A stretch of DNA of 50,123 nt, from assembly GCA_013203185.1 (NCBI GenBank), contig JABMOS010000051.1, forward strand, positions 1-50,123, given 5' to 3'. Made by a program: the position numbers and the translations under genes. This document shows positions 17,628 through 26,582 of this stretch, piece by piece. Under the pieces are notes generated by a model that saw only the letters and a program-made list of their open reading frames with translations, was not told the origin of the DNA and made no database searches. The stretch's first letter is position 1, and each line of letters begins with the position of its first letter. Source of the DNA: Fidelibacterota bacterium (GTDB lineage: Bacteria; Fidelibacterota; UBA8477; JABMPR01).

Positions 17628-18425
17628 TTATTCTACTAGATCATTTCTAATACTGGCATACTTCAGGGTTGAGTGAAGATTCCTGTAAAAGGGAGGTTGT
17701 ATTTTTTCCATGTGCGCTATAGCTGCTTCATAATCATATTCAAAGCGCTTGACTTCCCAATGGGCCTGGCCATCAGTTAATTTTAGAAATGCAACGACAC
17801 CTCGTCTGTCTTCATCGAAAGGCAAGCCGGTTGAACCAGGGCAAAACACCCTCAAATTGCCAAAATGATCATGCCGAGGGATGTGGGTGTGTCCGTGTGT
17901 GAACACAAAGGTTTTGGCCTTATCATGTTTTAATTGCTCATGGTCCCGCCACTTTTTGGCTTCGTCCAGGCTGGGCGGTGAATCATCACGACCAAACCAG
18001 GCATGGGTGAATTCCGCATACACGCCATTGGTATTCACAATATGGGACAACTTCATCCTTTGTATAAAGGCTTTGCCTTCAGAGCCTATTTGCTCTGCTG
18101 TCCATTTTTCATTCGCCACAATGTCAATGCACACAGGATCATCTGGATCCATACCCTCTATGGTGGGTCGTTCGTATTCCCATATCCTTTCTACCAAATA
18201 GCGATCATGATTCCCTCTGATAAATATGGGGTCCGCCAAGGACTGGAGTTTTTTGAGTACCTCTGCAGGCGCAGAGCCAAGTGAGAAATTGTCACCCAAA
18301 CAAATAATTTTGTCAATATCTGAACGATCATTTATCAGGCGCACTGCTTCGTCAAGGGCATGAATATTGCCATGAATATCTGTAATTATAGCGAACGAGA
18401 TTGCTTCTCCATGGCCATTAGGCAT
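17628..18425 (-). CDS. Calcineurin-like metallophosphoesterase
   Basis: A 265-residue phosphoesterase with all dinuclear-metal motifs in order: TDIHG (D and H ligands), LGDNFSLG (bridging Asp), RGNHDRYL (Asn and His) and THGHTHIPR (His pair). The YfcE/DevT-like arrangement suggests action on a phosphodiester or phosphomonoester, but the substrate is unknown. An AGGAG box nine bases before the ATG at 18425 supports the start. It stands alone between converging and diverging neighbours. Confidence 0.88.
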   Translation of the reverse strand: MPNGHGEAISFAIITDIHGNIHALDEAVRLINDRSDIDKIICLGDNFSLGSAPAEVLKKLQSLADPIFIRGNHDRYLVERIWEYERPTIEGMDPDDPVCIDIVANEKWTAEQIGSEGKAFIQRMKLSHIVNTNGVYAEFTHAWFGRDDSPPSLDEAKKWRDHEQLKHDKAKTFVFTHGHTHIPRHDHFGNLRVFCPGSTGLPFDEDRRGVVAFLKLTDGQAHWEVKRFEYDYEAAIAHMEKIQPPFYRNLHSTLKYASIRNDLVE

Positions 18426-18666
18426 GAATTAGACTCCTGATTCGAGCTTGATTACTATTGTAGTACGTGTTGACTCCTTAATGTTCGAGGGATAAATATC
18501 TCTTTAAGTGTTGCAAAATCCAACTGCTTTTAATAGAGGAGGACATATATCAAATTAATGGTTTGAGACTTTTGAAATGGTTGCCTTAGGCGGAGCAGGC
18601 GAATATATTTGCGCCTGCATGAAACCGACACCCAAAATAAGCACTTTATCTATACAAGGAGATTCA

Positions 18667-19716
18667 ATGAAACAACCAAGAAACCTAATGATGTGGATTG
18701 TGGGGCTCTTGCTGCTGACGATTCTGGGATGTGATTCCACAGATATGACCTCAGCTAAGGTTTACCTGCAACAAAAGAACTATGAAAAAGCAGAAGAAAT
18801 GCTGCTGGCCGCTACTGACAAAGAGCCAATGAATTCAGAGCCATCCTACTTGCTGGCTACGGAAATTTACTTCCGTACCAAAGATTGGAGCAAGGTTTCA
18901 GAGTTCCTGACCAAGTCAGCTTCAATCGATGGAAAATTTGCTGACAAGATCAAACTTGCCCGCGAAAAATACTGGGTTGACAATTTTAATTTTGGTGCCA
19001 AAGGCTATAATGCCCTCATCAAAGGTGAGGCCAAGGATGAAGCCGAACTCTATGCTTCTACTGAAAAAGCTTTTCTGGATTGCATCTTATTAAACCCTGA
19101 AAAACCTGAAGCTTATAGCACACTTGCTCAAGTCTATCTTTTTAAAGAAGAATTTGAAAAGGGCAAGGAGTACATGGTTCTTTCTGTAGAGAAAAATCCT
19201 AAGGACATCACTTCTTTGGTCAACCTGGGGTTGGTCTATTTTCGTGAAAAAGAGTATGATAATGCTCTTATTTACATGCAGCGTGCTCTGGAGGTAGATC
19301 CTGCTAACCTGAACGCCATCAAACAAATTGCATTTGTATATGATGCCCAGGGTGAGAAGGAAAAAGCTGCAGAAGCTTATTTGAATGCTATTGAAATGGA
19401 TCCAAACAGTACTGATCTCCATTACAATCTTGGTGTTCTATACTTTCAACAGGAAAACTGGCAAGACGCTGCCAACGAATTCATTAAAGTCAGTGAAATT
19501 AATCCAACTGAAGTTGATGGACTTTTCAATGCAGGGCTTGCATTTGGTCGGATGAAAAACTTCAAACAGGCTGAGAAGTACCTGGTATTAACTTATGAGT
19601 TAACGCCAGAGAGTCTGGATGTGGTTCATGAGCTGAAAATGACTTACTACCAGTTGTATGGTACCAATGACAAAAGATTCAAAGAAATGGATAAGCTTGA
19701 GAAAAGCCTCAAGTAA
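18667..19716 (+). CDS. Tetratricopeptide-repeat lipoprotein
   Basis: A 349-residue lipoprotein. The signal peptide MKQPRNLMMWIVGLLLLTIL ends in a lipobox with Cys22 (ILGC), so it is lipidated and membrane-anchored. The rest consists of about eight TPR units (for example YLQQKNYEKAEEMLLAATDK, LVNLGLVYFREKEYDNALIY and LHYNLGVLYFQQENWQDAAN), pointing to a scaffold for protein complexes in the periplasm. The start at 18667 is preferred because AAGGAG precedes it at good spacing; a longer in-frame start at 18577 would bury the signal peptide. A strong terminator follows at once, so this is a monocistronic gene. Confidence 0.88.
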   Translation: MKQPRNLMMWIVGLLLLTILGCDSTDMTSAKVYLQQKNYEKAEEMLLAATDKEPMNSEPSYLLATEIYFRTKDWSKVSEFLTKSASIDGKFADKIKLAREKYWVDNFNFGAKGYNALIKGEAKDEAELYASTEKAFLDCILLNPEKPEAYSTLAQVYLFKEEFEKGKEYMVLSVEKNPKDITSLVNLGLVYFREKEYDNALIYMQRALEVDPANLNAIKQIAFVYDAQGEKEKAAEAYLNAIEMDPNSTDLHYNLGVLYFQQENWQDAANEFIKVSEINPTEVDGLFNAGLAFGRMKNFKQAEKYLVLTYELTPESLDVVHELKMTYYQLYGTNDKRFKEMDKLEKSLK

Positions 19717-19736
19717 TTTCTAATTCCATCAGTATT

Positions 19737-19764
19737 AAAACCCCGCTACACGCGGGGTTTTTTT
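19737..19764 (+). terminator. Rho-independent terminator after the TPR lipoprotein gene
   Basis: The stem AACCCCGC / GCGGGGTT with loop TACAC is followed by a seven-T run, about 20 bases after the stop. This is a textbook intrinsic terminator. Confidence 0.93.
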
Positions 19765-19837
19765 ATTCCAACAATATATGAGTAGACATAAATCGCCTTC
19801 ACCATCTATGGCGCAGCATAAGTTTTCGGTACCCACT

Positions 19838-19866
19838 AAAAACCCCTGAGACGCGGGGTTTTTTGT
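19838..19866 (+). terminator. Second similar terminator
   Basis: AAACCCC and GGGGTTT arms around a TGAGACGC loop, followed by six Ts. It resembles the first terminator 100 bases upstream and ends 62 bases before the next gene. It may be a duplicated back-up terminator. Confidence 0.75.
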
Positions 19867-19928
19867 TTCATCTACACACACTCGCTTTATTTTCCAGCAC
19901 GCTTCAACAACAATGAAAGGATCATATT

Positions 19929-20501
19929 ATGCGTTATCTCTCAATATTTACCCTGTCCCTTTTACTAACAGTCTCCCTTAGTGCGAAGAAAAAAGGGGCT
20001 CCACCCATGACTTCAGGTGCACCTGGGGATAGAACCTGCCATACCAGTAAATGTCATGCAGGGAATGATTTGAACTCTGGCGGAGCTGAGATTTCTATTC
20101 AAGGTCTACCAAAGGTCTATGAACCTAATGAGATTTATGATATCACACTCAGCCTTCAACAGAAAGGCGCTAAAACTTTTGGTTTTATTGCTACCGTTGC
20201 TGATGAAGATGGAAACGCTCAGGGGACCTTGGTTTCACTGGAAGATCAACCCACTCAACTCATTGATGACACAAAAACCAAGTCGCGCACGTCTCGTCGC
20301 TATGTTTCTCATACAGACAAGGGCATTAAAGCAGCCAAAAAAGGGGAATCCCAGAGCTGGGCCTTCCAGTGGCAGGCTCCAGAGGATGTAGCATCAAGCT
20401 CTTCCTTTTATTTTGCCTTTAATGCTGGCAATGGGAACAACAAAAAAACCGGTGATTATATTTATACCCGGGAAGTAACTGTAGCCCCTGCAAAAAAATA
20501 A
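19929..20501 (+). CDS. Secreted Reeler-like (choice-of-anchor V type) protein
   Basis: A 190-residue exported protein. The signal peptide MRYLSIFTLSLLLTVSLSA is followed by a short motif, GAPGDRTCHTSKCHAGN, and a beta-sandwich of the Reeler-like kind (AEISIQGLPKVYEPNEIYD, then KTFGFIATVADEDGN). The same layout occurs in secreted proteins of FCB bacteria annotated as choice-of-anchor V domain proteins. The CxxxxCH element could bind a c-type haem or form a disulphide; I cannot decide which. An AAAGGA box 12 bases upstream supports the ATG. Terminators on both sides make it monocistronic. The function is unknown. Confidence 0.75.
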   Translation: MRYLSIFTLSLLLTVSLSAKKKGAPPMTSGAPGDRTCHTSKCHAGNDLNSGGAEISIQGLPKVYEPNEIYDITLSLQQKGAKTFGFIATVADEDGNAQGTLVSLEDQPTQLIDDTKTKSRTSRRYVSHTDKGIKAAKKGESQSWAFQWQAPEDVASSSSFYFAFNAGNGNNKKTGDYIYTREVTVAPAKK

Positions 20502-20518
20502 TTGCATCTTATTCAATG

Positions 20519-20548
20519 AAAGCCGAATCCAAGGATTCGGCTTTTTTA
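20519..20548 (+). terminator. Rho-independent terminator after the Reeler-like gene
   Basis: AAGCCGAATCC and GGATTCGGCTT form a perfect 11-bp stem with loop AA, or a slightly larger loop, followed by a six-T run 17 bases after the stop. Confidence 0.93.
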
Positions 20549-20570
20549 TTTGTTCATCAAAGCTAATTTC

Positions 20571-22679
20571 ATGGACATGATTCGTGATTTACTCAGGAGA
20601 ATTACACAAGCAGGACTTTTAGTCTTTTCGCTGGTATTTGCTCAAGAAATTCCCATCGTTTCACCCCATTTGCTCCCTTTCCCCGGCATCAGGACGGGTC
20701 TATCATACTTCTCATTGAAACCTACTCAAAACATGGAAATCACTTCCTTACCTGGGGGCTGGACCGTTGCCGATACATTTAGGGATGTTCTTGCATCAGT
20801 AGATTTGGAAATTTTACGATATCGGTGGTGGGATCATTTTCAGCCAGCATCAAAATTTGACGCCTATTCCAGCCTACACTATACCATTAGGAATCAAATC
20901 GGTACCATCACGCTTCCTTCAGCATATCCCACAACTCTGGAGTTAAATAGAACAACGTTGTCTGGGTTCAACATGAACATGCTGATTGGTGGCTTCTCAA
21001 TTCGTAATTATTTTGCTTATGATTACAGCCGGAGAGGAAGTTTGCATGCTCAAATTGGTTTCGGACTATCTCATCTCAGCCTCTACAAAAATGCTTCTGG
21101 GATTCGAGTGCTGGAGTCAAATGGCTATCATTTAAATTTTGGGCTGGGATGGAAAGCGACCCTATTTGGCCGAATGGGAAAACGATTTCGAATAGGTGTT
21201 GATCTAGGATATACCCTTGAAGGCTTTAATCTGGCTGACCAGGGTGATGCCCTGAAATTACCTGGCGGCAGCAGCGGCGAAGTCTCACCTATTCAATCAC
21301 TCTCGCTTGGGACACCAGATTTGAATGTGACTTTAGAGTTTGGTGAAGTTTTTTTTGGGGCATATACACCATTTCGTGACCCCTATAGACTGGGCTTATT
21401 AAATATGAGTGCCGGTTATGGTCTCCTAAATTTTACAACTGGCGTCTCTATTCAGTATGATTCTGTGGGAACCAAGCTGAGCCTTCCCTTTGCATCCTCA
21501 ATCAGTCAAAACTATGATCTACAACTTTTTAAATACAACTGGCCCTTTCACTTTATTCGTCAAGCTAATATTGACGTCTTTAGCGGCCTGGGTGTCCGAC
21601 TATGGAAAATGGCAGCGCCAACCTCACTCCCCTCTGGATGGGCAAGCAGCCTCACTGATGGCAGTGCAACCTTCAATAGTTTAAAATTTTCTCCCAGGAT
21701 ATTTGATATCTACTTAGATCATGAAATTATCTACCCCTTTGGGCCAAGGCTCTATACCAGAATTCGAGGTGGGACAGGATTTGCCTCTATGACCTTGTAT
21801 GAGAATGAAGCTTTGGACAGACTCATTGATGCCAGTGCCTTCACCTGGCACATGGGTGCCGGGGCAGGATATACCATCAAGGGAGATGGTAGTTCAAGAG
21901 TATCTTTCGGGGTCAACCTGGAATATGTTCATCAAGCCTTTGAGATTGACATGAACGCATCAAATCTTTCAGCAGTTGATCCAGATGAACTGGTCCCCAT
22001 TACATATATCGATTTCAGTCAGCCTGTAGTCTCAATAAATATTGGTTTGATATTTGGCGGATACCCCAATGCTGCCATGAAAGCGTTTGAAGCATTTAAG
22101 AATAAACACTACACAAGCGCCCTTGAAACCATGCAGGAGCTCCTGCAATTCACACCAAAGCACCATAATAAAGAGGCCGTGTTGATTCAAAAGCAGATGG
22201 TTGAAGATTCGCTGGTATCCAGGTACTATCGAGACGTCCGAACCATTCTTTCCCAGGGGAAAATAGGAGATGCTCACGCCCTCATTCAACAGGGTGAAAA
22301 ACCACCAGAGGAAGCAATTGAAAGAGCTGTCCAGGACATGAAAGTAGAGATAGCTGATCGTGCATTAGAGGGAGTGGCACAAGCACTGAAGATGCTTGAC
22401 TACGAATTCGCTGAGGATCTCATCCTGTTGGCACTTAAGAGCGACCCCTCTTCTTACTCAATTGCCAAAGTTCTTCTGGCTCGATCTTATATCATTCGCG
22501 CCACTGTTTTGTATCAATCTGGAGTTTATGGTCGAAGCCTATATTGGCTCAGGCAGGCTGATGGGCTCACAGATCGCTATGAAATGGTTACAGCGGAAAT
22601 GCGGCAGAAGATTGGAGATGGACGTCTTGACGATGCCAATGAAGGCATTCTAAAAGAAGATCGCCAATATGGTATATGA
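20571..22679 (+). CDS. Outer-membrane beta-barrel protein with helical C-terminus, frameshifted
   Basis: A large envelope protein. The signal-like segment IRDLLRRITQAGLLVFSLVF is followed by roughly 480 residues of alternating amphipathic strands rich in Gly and aromatics (for example HAQIGFGLSHLSLYKNASGI), as in outer-membrane barrels. From about residue 500 it is helical and repeat-like (KNKHYTSALETMQELLQFTP), resembling TPR or tol-pal-associated modules. ATG codons at 20571 and 20577 are both plausible starts. The frame ends abruptly at 22679 while a second frame starting at 22669 carries on the helical text. Skipping one A of the AAAA at 22652-22655 joins the two smoothly (GILKKIANMVYEAM). 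I infer one gene broken by a single-base insertion. The function is unknown. Confidence 0.7.
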   Translation: MDMIRDLLRRITQAGLLVFSLVFAQEIPIVSPHLLPFPGIRTGLSYFSLKPTQNMEITSLPGGWTVADTFRDVLASVDLEILRYRWWDHFQPASKFDAYSSLHYTIRNQIGTITLPSAYPTTLELNRTTLSGFNMNMLIGGFSIRNYFAYDYSRRGSLHAQIGFGLSHLSLYKNASGIRVLESNGYHLNFGLGWKATLFGRMGKRFRIGVDLGYTLEGFNLADQGDALKLPGGSSGEVSPIQSLSLGTPDLNVTLEFGEVFFGAYTPFRDPYRLGLLNMSAGYGLLNFTTGVSIQYDSVGTKLSLPFASSISQNYDLQLFKYNWPFHFIRQANIDVFSGLGVRLWKMAAPTSLPSGWASSLTDGSATFNSLKFSPRIFDIYLDHEIIYPFGPRLYTRIRGGTGFASMTLYENEALDRLIDASAFTWHMGAGAGYTIKGDGSSRVSFGVNLEYVHQAFEIDMNASNLSAVDPDELVPITYIDFSQPVVSINIGLIFGGYPNAAMKAFEAFKNKHYTSALETMQELLQFTPKHHNKEAVLIQKQMVEDSLVSRYYRDVRTILSQGKIGDAHALIQQGEKPPEEAIERAVQDMKVEIADRALEGVAQALKMLDYEFAEDLILLALKSDPSSYSIAKVLLARSYIIRATVLYQSGVYGRSLYWLRQADGLTDRYEMVTAEMRQKIGDGRLDDANEGILKEDRQYGI

Positions 22680-23037
22680 AGCCATGAAAGACGCTAAGAA
22701 TCTAAATCCTGTCCTCACTGACATTGTTGATGAACATTTAAACGATCTGGAGCAGGCCATCAAATATGCTGATGAGCAGAAGATCGCACCAATGCGCCGT
22801 ATGGCACTGGATAATTTGATGGAAGATCTTGATAACCTAAATCCTGAGAATTTTGTTCCAAAGATTGGCATGAAGGGATCACTTATTGTCCGATACATCG
22901 GTCCCCCTGAGCGAAAATTCAAGGAGAGCGATTATGAGCTATACGTCTACCCACAATCTGAATCTATGGAAATTTGGCTGTATTTGAAAAATGGTAGTGT
23001 TCAAAAAATAGAATATCAGAACAAGCAAAAGAAATAA
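22669..23037 (+). CDS. Probable C-terminal part of the preceding barrel/TPR protein
   Basis: A 122-residue frame overlapping the end of the previous gene by 11 bases. It has no signal peptide and no clear ribosome binding site. It starts with helical text (VYEAMKDAKNLNPVLTDIVD) that continues the composition of the upstream protein, then a short beta-rich end (SLIVRYIGPPERKFK). It is most simply read as the C-terminus of the upstream protein after a +1 frame change. An alternative is a separate, translationally coupled small gene. Its stop directly abuts the stop of the convergent permease gene. Confidence 0.6.
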   Translation: MVYEAMKDAKNLNPVLTDIVDEHLNDLEQAIKYADEQKIAPMRRMALDNLMEDLDNLNPENFVPKIGMKGSLIVRYIGPPERKFKESDYELYVYPQSESMEIWLYLKNGSVQKIEYQNKQKK

Positions 23038-24162
23038 CTAAATTAAGTGGTGTCCTTTTAATCCTTGATAAACTTCTTGAATGATAACTTTTGAAATTCC
23101 CCAGGCTGGTACTGCTAGAAACATACCCAACACCCCTATCTGAGATCCAACCAGAATCAGTAAAATCACTGTAAGTGGATGCATCTCCATGGATCCTGAA
23201 ACAACGATGGGTGAGATAATATTGTTGTCTATCATCTGAACAATGAGGAACATGACAATGATATGTATGATATAGTAGAAGTGTGAGGCAGCTATTGGAT
23301 CACCAAGATTATTAAATAAACTAACAATAATAGCTGGAACCATGCCCATAAATGGTCCCACAAAAGGAATCATGTTGGCCATGCCTGCAATGGTACTGAT
23401 AAGCAGAACCCCTGAAATATTGGTATCAAAAAGCCAGTTTAACAGGCTAAGACCAATAAATGACTGAATGGCCACACCGAGAGCTGCCAGTAGTTGACCA
23501 CGCAGAAAATTGGTTAATTGCTTTTTTGTTTTATAGGTAATATTCAGTGACATTTCAAAATATTGATTTGGCACCATACCGATTAACTTTTTGGTCATCC
23601 GCTTGCCGTCCACGAGAAAAAACATGGTGATGATCAGGATAAAAATGATGGTTGCCAATGTGTCTAAAGCGCTGGCAAGAATGGAACCTAATTGGCTGAA
23701 GAATTGGGCTGATAGACTGGTGATGAGATCTAAATCCAATTGAAACCCGGGGATATATTCTGCAATCCTCGTGTTTATGTCACCTATCATCGCTTCCAGG
23801 GATTCAGTTGCTGAGTTCTGCTGAATGACATCCTTTATGCGACTTACTTCTGTGAGTAAGGTTGGTATTCCCTTAACCACCCCCAATGCTACCATACCAA
23901 CTATTCCGCCAAACATTAAGATCGTTCCGTAGATACGGCGTATTCCAGAGGATTCCATACGATCAACCATGGGATTAAAAACAGCGGTAAGAATGGCTGC
24001 AATGACAATGAGGAATAGTGCATCAACAACCAGTGGGAAAGCCTTGTATGCACCAGCAAGAACTAAAACCAGCAGGAAGAAGTACACCAGGGTCTTGAAG
24101 AGGCTCTGGTGAAATAGCCGCACCGACTGGGGGGCAATGGTGACAGAATCGTTGTTACTCAT
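23038..24162 (-). CDS. AI-2E family transporter (PerM/YdiK type)
   Basis: An inner-membrane protein of about 374 residues with some eight hydrophobic segments, including TLVYFFLLVLVLAGAYKAF near the N-terminus and the conserved PFVGPFMGMVPAIIVSLF and GSQIGVLGMFLAVPAWG regions. The family covers autoinducer-2 exporters and Na+/H+ antiporters; its substrate here is unknown. ATG at 24162, ten bases after a GGAG box, is preferred over GTG at 24168. The gene overlaps the end of the upstream cNMP-binding gene, so the two are translationally coupled, which suggests the cNMP protein regulates or accompanies the transporter. Confidence 0.88.
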   Translation of the reverse strand: MSNNDSVTIAPQSVRLFHQSLFKTLVYFFLLVLVLAGAYKAFPLVVDALFLIVIAAILTAVFNPMVDRMESSGIRRIYGTILMFGGIVGMVALGVVKGIPTLLTEVSRIKDVIQQNSATESLEAMIGDINTRIAEYIPGFQLDLDLITSLSAQFFSQLGSILASALDTLATIIFILIITMFFLVDGKRMTKKLIGMVPNQYFEMSLNITYKTKKQLTNFLRGQLLAALGVAIQSFIGLSLLNWLFDTNISGVLLISTIAGMANMIPFVGPFMGMVPAIIVSLFNNLGDPIAASHFYYIIHIIVMFLIVQMIDNNIISPIVVSGSMEMHPLTVILLILVGSQIGVLGMFLAVPAWGISKVIIQEVYQGLKGHHLI

Positions 24163-24709
24163 TGGCACCAGACTCCAGGGCCGCTTCCAGTTTCCTGGAG
24201 ACTTTGACTAGTTCGCCATTGGTGCTCCGTAATCGTACAGCCAAAACTTCAGAGAGGGCCAGTAGTATCTTTCCACCCAGGGCTGGTTTTGTCCTCAGAA
24301 TATCCATGAGATCTGGACGATAAAAGCCGATAATCGTGCTATTCTCAAGCGCAGTAGCAGCAGCCGTTCTAGGAGATGCGTCCAGGAGTGCGATTTCCCC
24401 AAAAAAATCACCATCGCCCAATTTTGAGAGTTCTTTTGGCGATTGGTGAGGGATGTCTAAAAAGATACCCACGCTTCCTTCAATAATGATGTACATGCCA
24501 CTCCCAGGATCACCCTGTTTAAAAACAGGCTCCCCTGGAGCATAATTGCGAATATGTACAGCATTCTCAACAATTTTTATTTCCTGCCAGGATAGGCGGC
24601 TGAATACATTGACCTGGGATAAGGCCATCTGTGCTTGACTTCGGTTGGGCTTCAATTTGTTTTTGAAGCTCTCAAATAATGGATAGGAGATATTTACCTT
24701 CTCTTTCAT
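24155..24709 (-). CDS. Stand-alone cyclic-nucleotide-binding domain protein
   Basis: A 184-residue cytoplasmic protein that is essentially one Crp-type cNMP-binding domain (about residues 30-150) with IRNYAPGEPVFKQGDPGSGM and the cassette DGDFFGEIALLDASPRTAAA, ending in a short helix. There is no HTH, so it is not a transcription factor of the Crp/Fnr type. A GAGGG box four bases before the ATG at 24709 favours that start over GTG at 24733. The cassette resembles those of the two cNMP-histidine kinases at 10.4-12.8 kb. Its end overlaps the AI-2E permease gene. Confidence 0.85.
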   Translation of the reverse strand: MKEKVNISYPLFESFKNKLKPNRSQAQMALSQVNVFSRLSWQEIKIVENAVHIRNYAPGEPVFKQGDPGSGMYIIIEGSVGIFLDIPHQSPKELSKLGDGDFFGEIALLDASPRTAAATALENSTIIGFYRPDLMDILRTKPALGGKILLALSEVLAVRLRSTNGELVKVSRKLEAALESGANE

Positions 24710-24737
24710 AGTTCCCTCGGAATAGTCACTCACTATT

Positions 24738-26420
24738 CTATTGGATGATATTGTCTACCAGTGTAACCACATCCTGAACATTCGATTGACCATCATCATT
24801 TACATCAGCGGCACAAAGTTCAACATCGCCGGGTGGAAGACCATTCCCCAGGATAATAGCCACAAGACGAACCAAATCAGAAACATCAAGATTGCTATCA
24901 TCGTTGATATCGCCTGGGTCACATTCAGCCAGTGAATTTTGTTCAATTGTATAACTAGCTCCGTACGTGGACCCTGTCAGTTGGGTAACTACAGGAATCA
25001 AGGCGGCCATGGAGGCATCTCTTACATCCAATATAATTGAGCCATTGTTACTGCCATCAAGATCAATTGAGCCCCAGTCAACCGTGTTGTCATCCTGTCG
25101 AATTGCCCACATTGCAGACATTTCTACACCATCCTGCCCATCAAAAGTGATTTCCAGACCCATCTGATTGGTGGTGTTCAGTCGAATCATTTTGCAAGCC
25201 ATATTATCAATCCCTGTAACACTCGAATTTATAGGATATGTATTATGATTGGCAGACAGCGTAGCTGTTGGAAAGCCATTAATTCCGGCATCATCGTATC
25301 CAAATTGACTTACTCCTCCAACGACGACAGCACGGGATCCAGTGAAAAAATTCCAGACGACATATTCGCTAAAAGCCTCTTCAAAAGAGCTACCAGCATT
25401 GATTAACACCTGATTATAACTGCTCATCACACTTTGACTATTATGCGTTGATCGCCAGTTCCAATAGGCCACTATCAGGGGTGCTGAGTCATAAGAGTTA
25501 TCATCAAAGCGCTGATGCAAAAAATCTTCCCACGGATAATCTTCGTATTGGTGAGTATCTTCATTATCCAGTCCCCAATGTGGGTGGGAAAAGGGATCCC
25601 CGTAACCCATAAAATTATGCATGGAATCATTTACATAATCAAAAACATATTCTTCGGCCCAGGTGGCGTCCAACTCGTTCCAATATATTGTTTCTGACCA
25701 ACCAGAGTTAACACGCTGGCTAGCATGTTTGAATTCGTGGGCACACGTTACTTTCATCGCTCCAATTACGTTTCCAGCCGGATCATCATTGCCACCCATA
25801 CCACTGAAGGTACTGCTTAATACCAGGTGGGTGAGTTCACTTCCATCCACACCGCTAGGAGAGCAATAACCATAAAAACCAGGGCCTAAATTTTCAAAGG
25901 ACACATTATAGCGACCATCTCCCCCAGAATGATTGGGGGTCCCAAATCCTGCGGAGTCTAATTCTTGAGTCCAAGTAAAATCCAGGAATTCTGCAGCCCG
26001 CTCAACATAATCAGGGATGCCATTCACATCAGTGTCTGCAGCAGGCACGGCATGCGTACCCGTCGTCAAATAATCTATTGAGAAGTGGCCGCCTAGGCTT
26101 AAATAAATGGAGCGAAGATCACGCATGGAATCATCGAGATAAGTATTAACAATTCTAATGGTTTCATCTGATAGCTGTGGAAGCATTCTTTCATATTGCA
26201 TAAGAATGGGTGTCCCACATTTATACAAGATTTGTTCATCCGTCACGAATTGAGTATCGACTCGTTCTGGATCCAGAAGTGCATACATTTTATTGAGAAT
26301 CATCTCATCTGCAGAAATATCTCCTCGTGAAAAAGCTGCTTCAATGGCCGTGAATGATGTTGAAGCCAGAAGATTTCCTGTGACCAACAACGAGATAATA
26401 ATTAATAATCTATTCACCAT
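24738..26420 (-). CDS. Secreted gluzincin-like metalloprotease with dockerin domain
   Basis: A 560-residue exported protein. The signal peptide (MVNRLLIIISLLVTGNLLAS) is followed by a propeptide-like region and a MXAN_6640-type catalytic domain. The zinc motif HExxH is present as AHEFKH (H228, E229, H232), with WNELDATWAEE at about residues 247-257 supplying the downstream Glu ligand of gluzincins. The C-terminal 60 residues form a type I dockerin with two calcium loops (GDINDDSNLDVSDLVRLV and ADVNDDGQSNVQDVVTLVD). Such tails in FCB bacteria often mark secreted proteins that need not belong to cellulosomes; no cohesin is in the window. An AGGAG box seven bases upstream supports the ATG at 26420. 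Confidence 0.88.
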   Translation of the reverse strand: MVNRLLIIISLLVTGNLLASTSFTAIEAAFSRGDISADEMILNKMYALLDPERVDTQFVTDEQILYKCGTPILMQYERMLPQLSDETIRIVNTYLDDSMRDLRSIYLSLGGHFSIDYLTTGTHAVPAADTDVNGIPDYVERAAEFLDFTWTQELDSAGFGTPNHSGGDGRYNVSFENLGPGFYGYCSPSGVDGSELTHLVLSSTFSGMGGNDDPAGNVIGAMKVTCAHEFKHASQRVNSGWSETIYWNELDATWAEEYVFDYVNDSMHNFMGYGDPFSHPHWGLDNEDTHQYEDYPWEDFLHQRFDDNSYDSAPLIVAYWNWRSTHNSQSVMSSYNQVLINAGSSFEEAFSEYVVWNFFTGSRAVVVGGVSQFGYDDAGINGFPTATLSANHNTYPINSSVTGIDNMACKMIRLNTTNQMGLEITFDGQDGVEMSAMWAIRQDDNTVDWGSIDLDGSNNGSIILDVRDASMAALIPVVTQLTGSTYGASYTIEQNSLAECDPGDINDDSNLDVSDLVRLVAIILGNGLPPGDVELCAADVNDDGQSNVQDVVTLVDNIIQ

Positions 26421-26582
26421 TAGAAGCTCCTAAGTGTTGTTTCATTTTAGAAGTGCAAGATAACCTAACCCGATGTGAAGTCAAAATGTTTGAGATCCCG
26501 TAAGATTGAAATCCACTGTTTTATCAGGGCTACTCAATCCCTACTCGATCTGCTATCAAATTTTCCCGGAGAAACATTTGAT

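Noticed and set aside
22650-22679. Programmed ribosomal frameshift in the barrel/TPR gene
   Set aside because: The required shift is +1, but the run is AAAAG with no slow codon, stop-adjacent slippery site or stimulatory structure; a sequencing or real indel is simpler.
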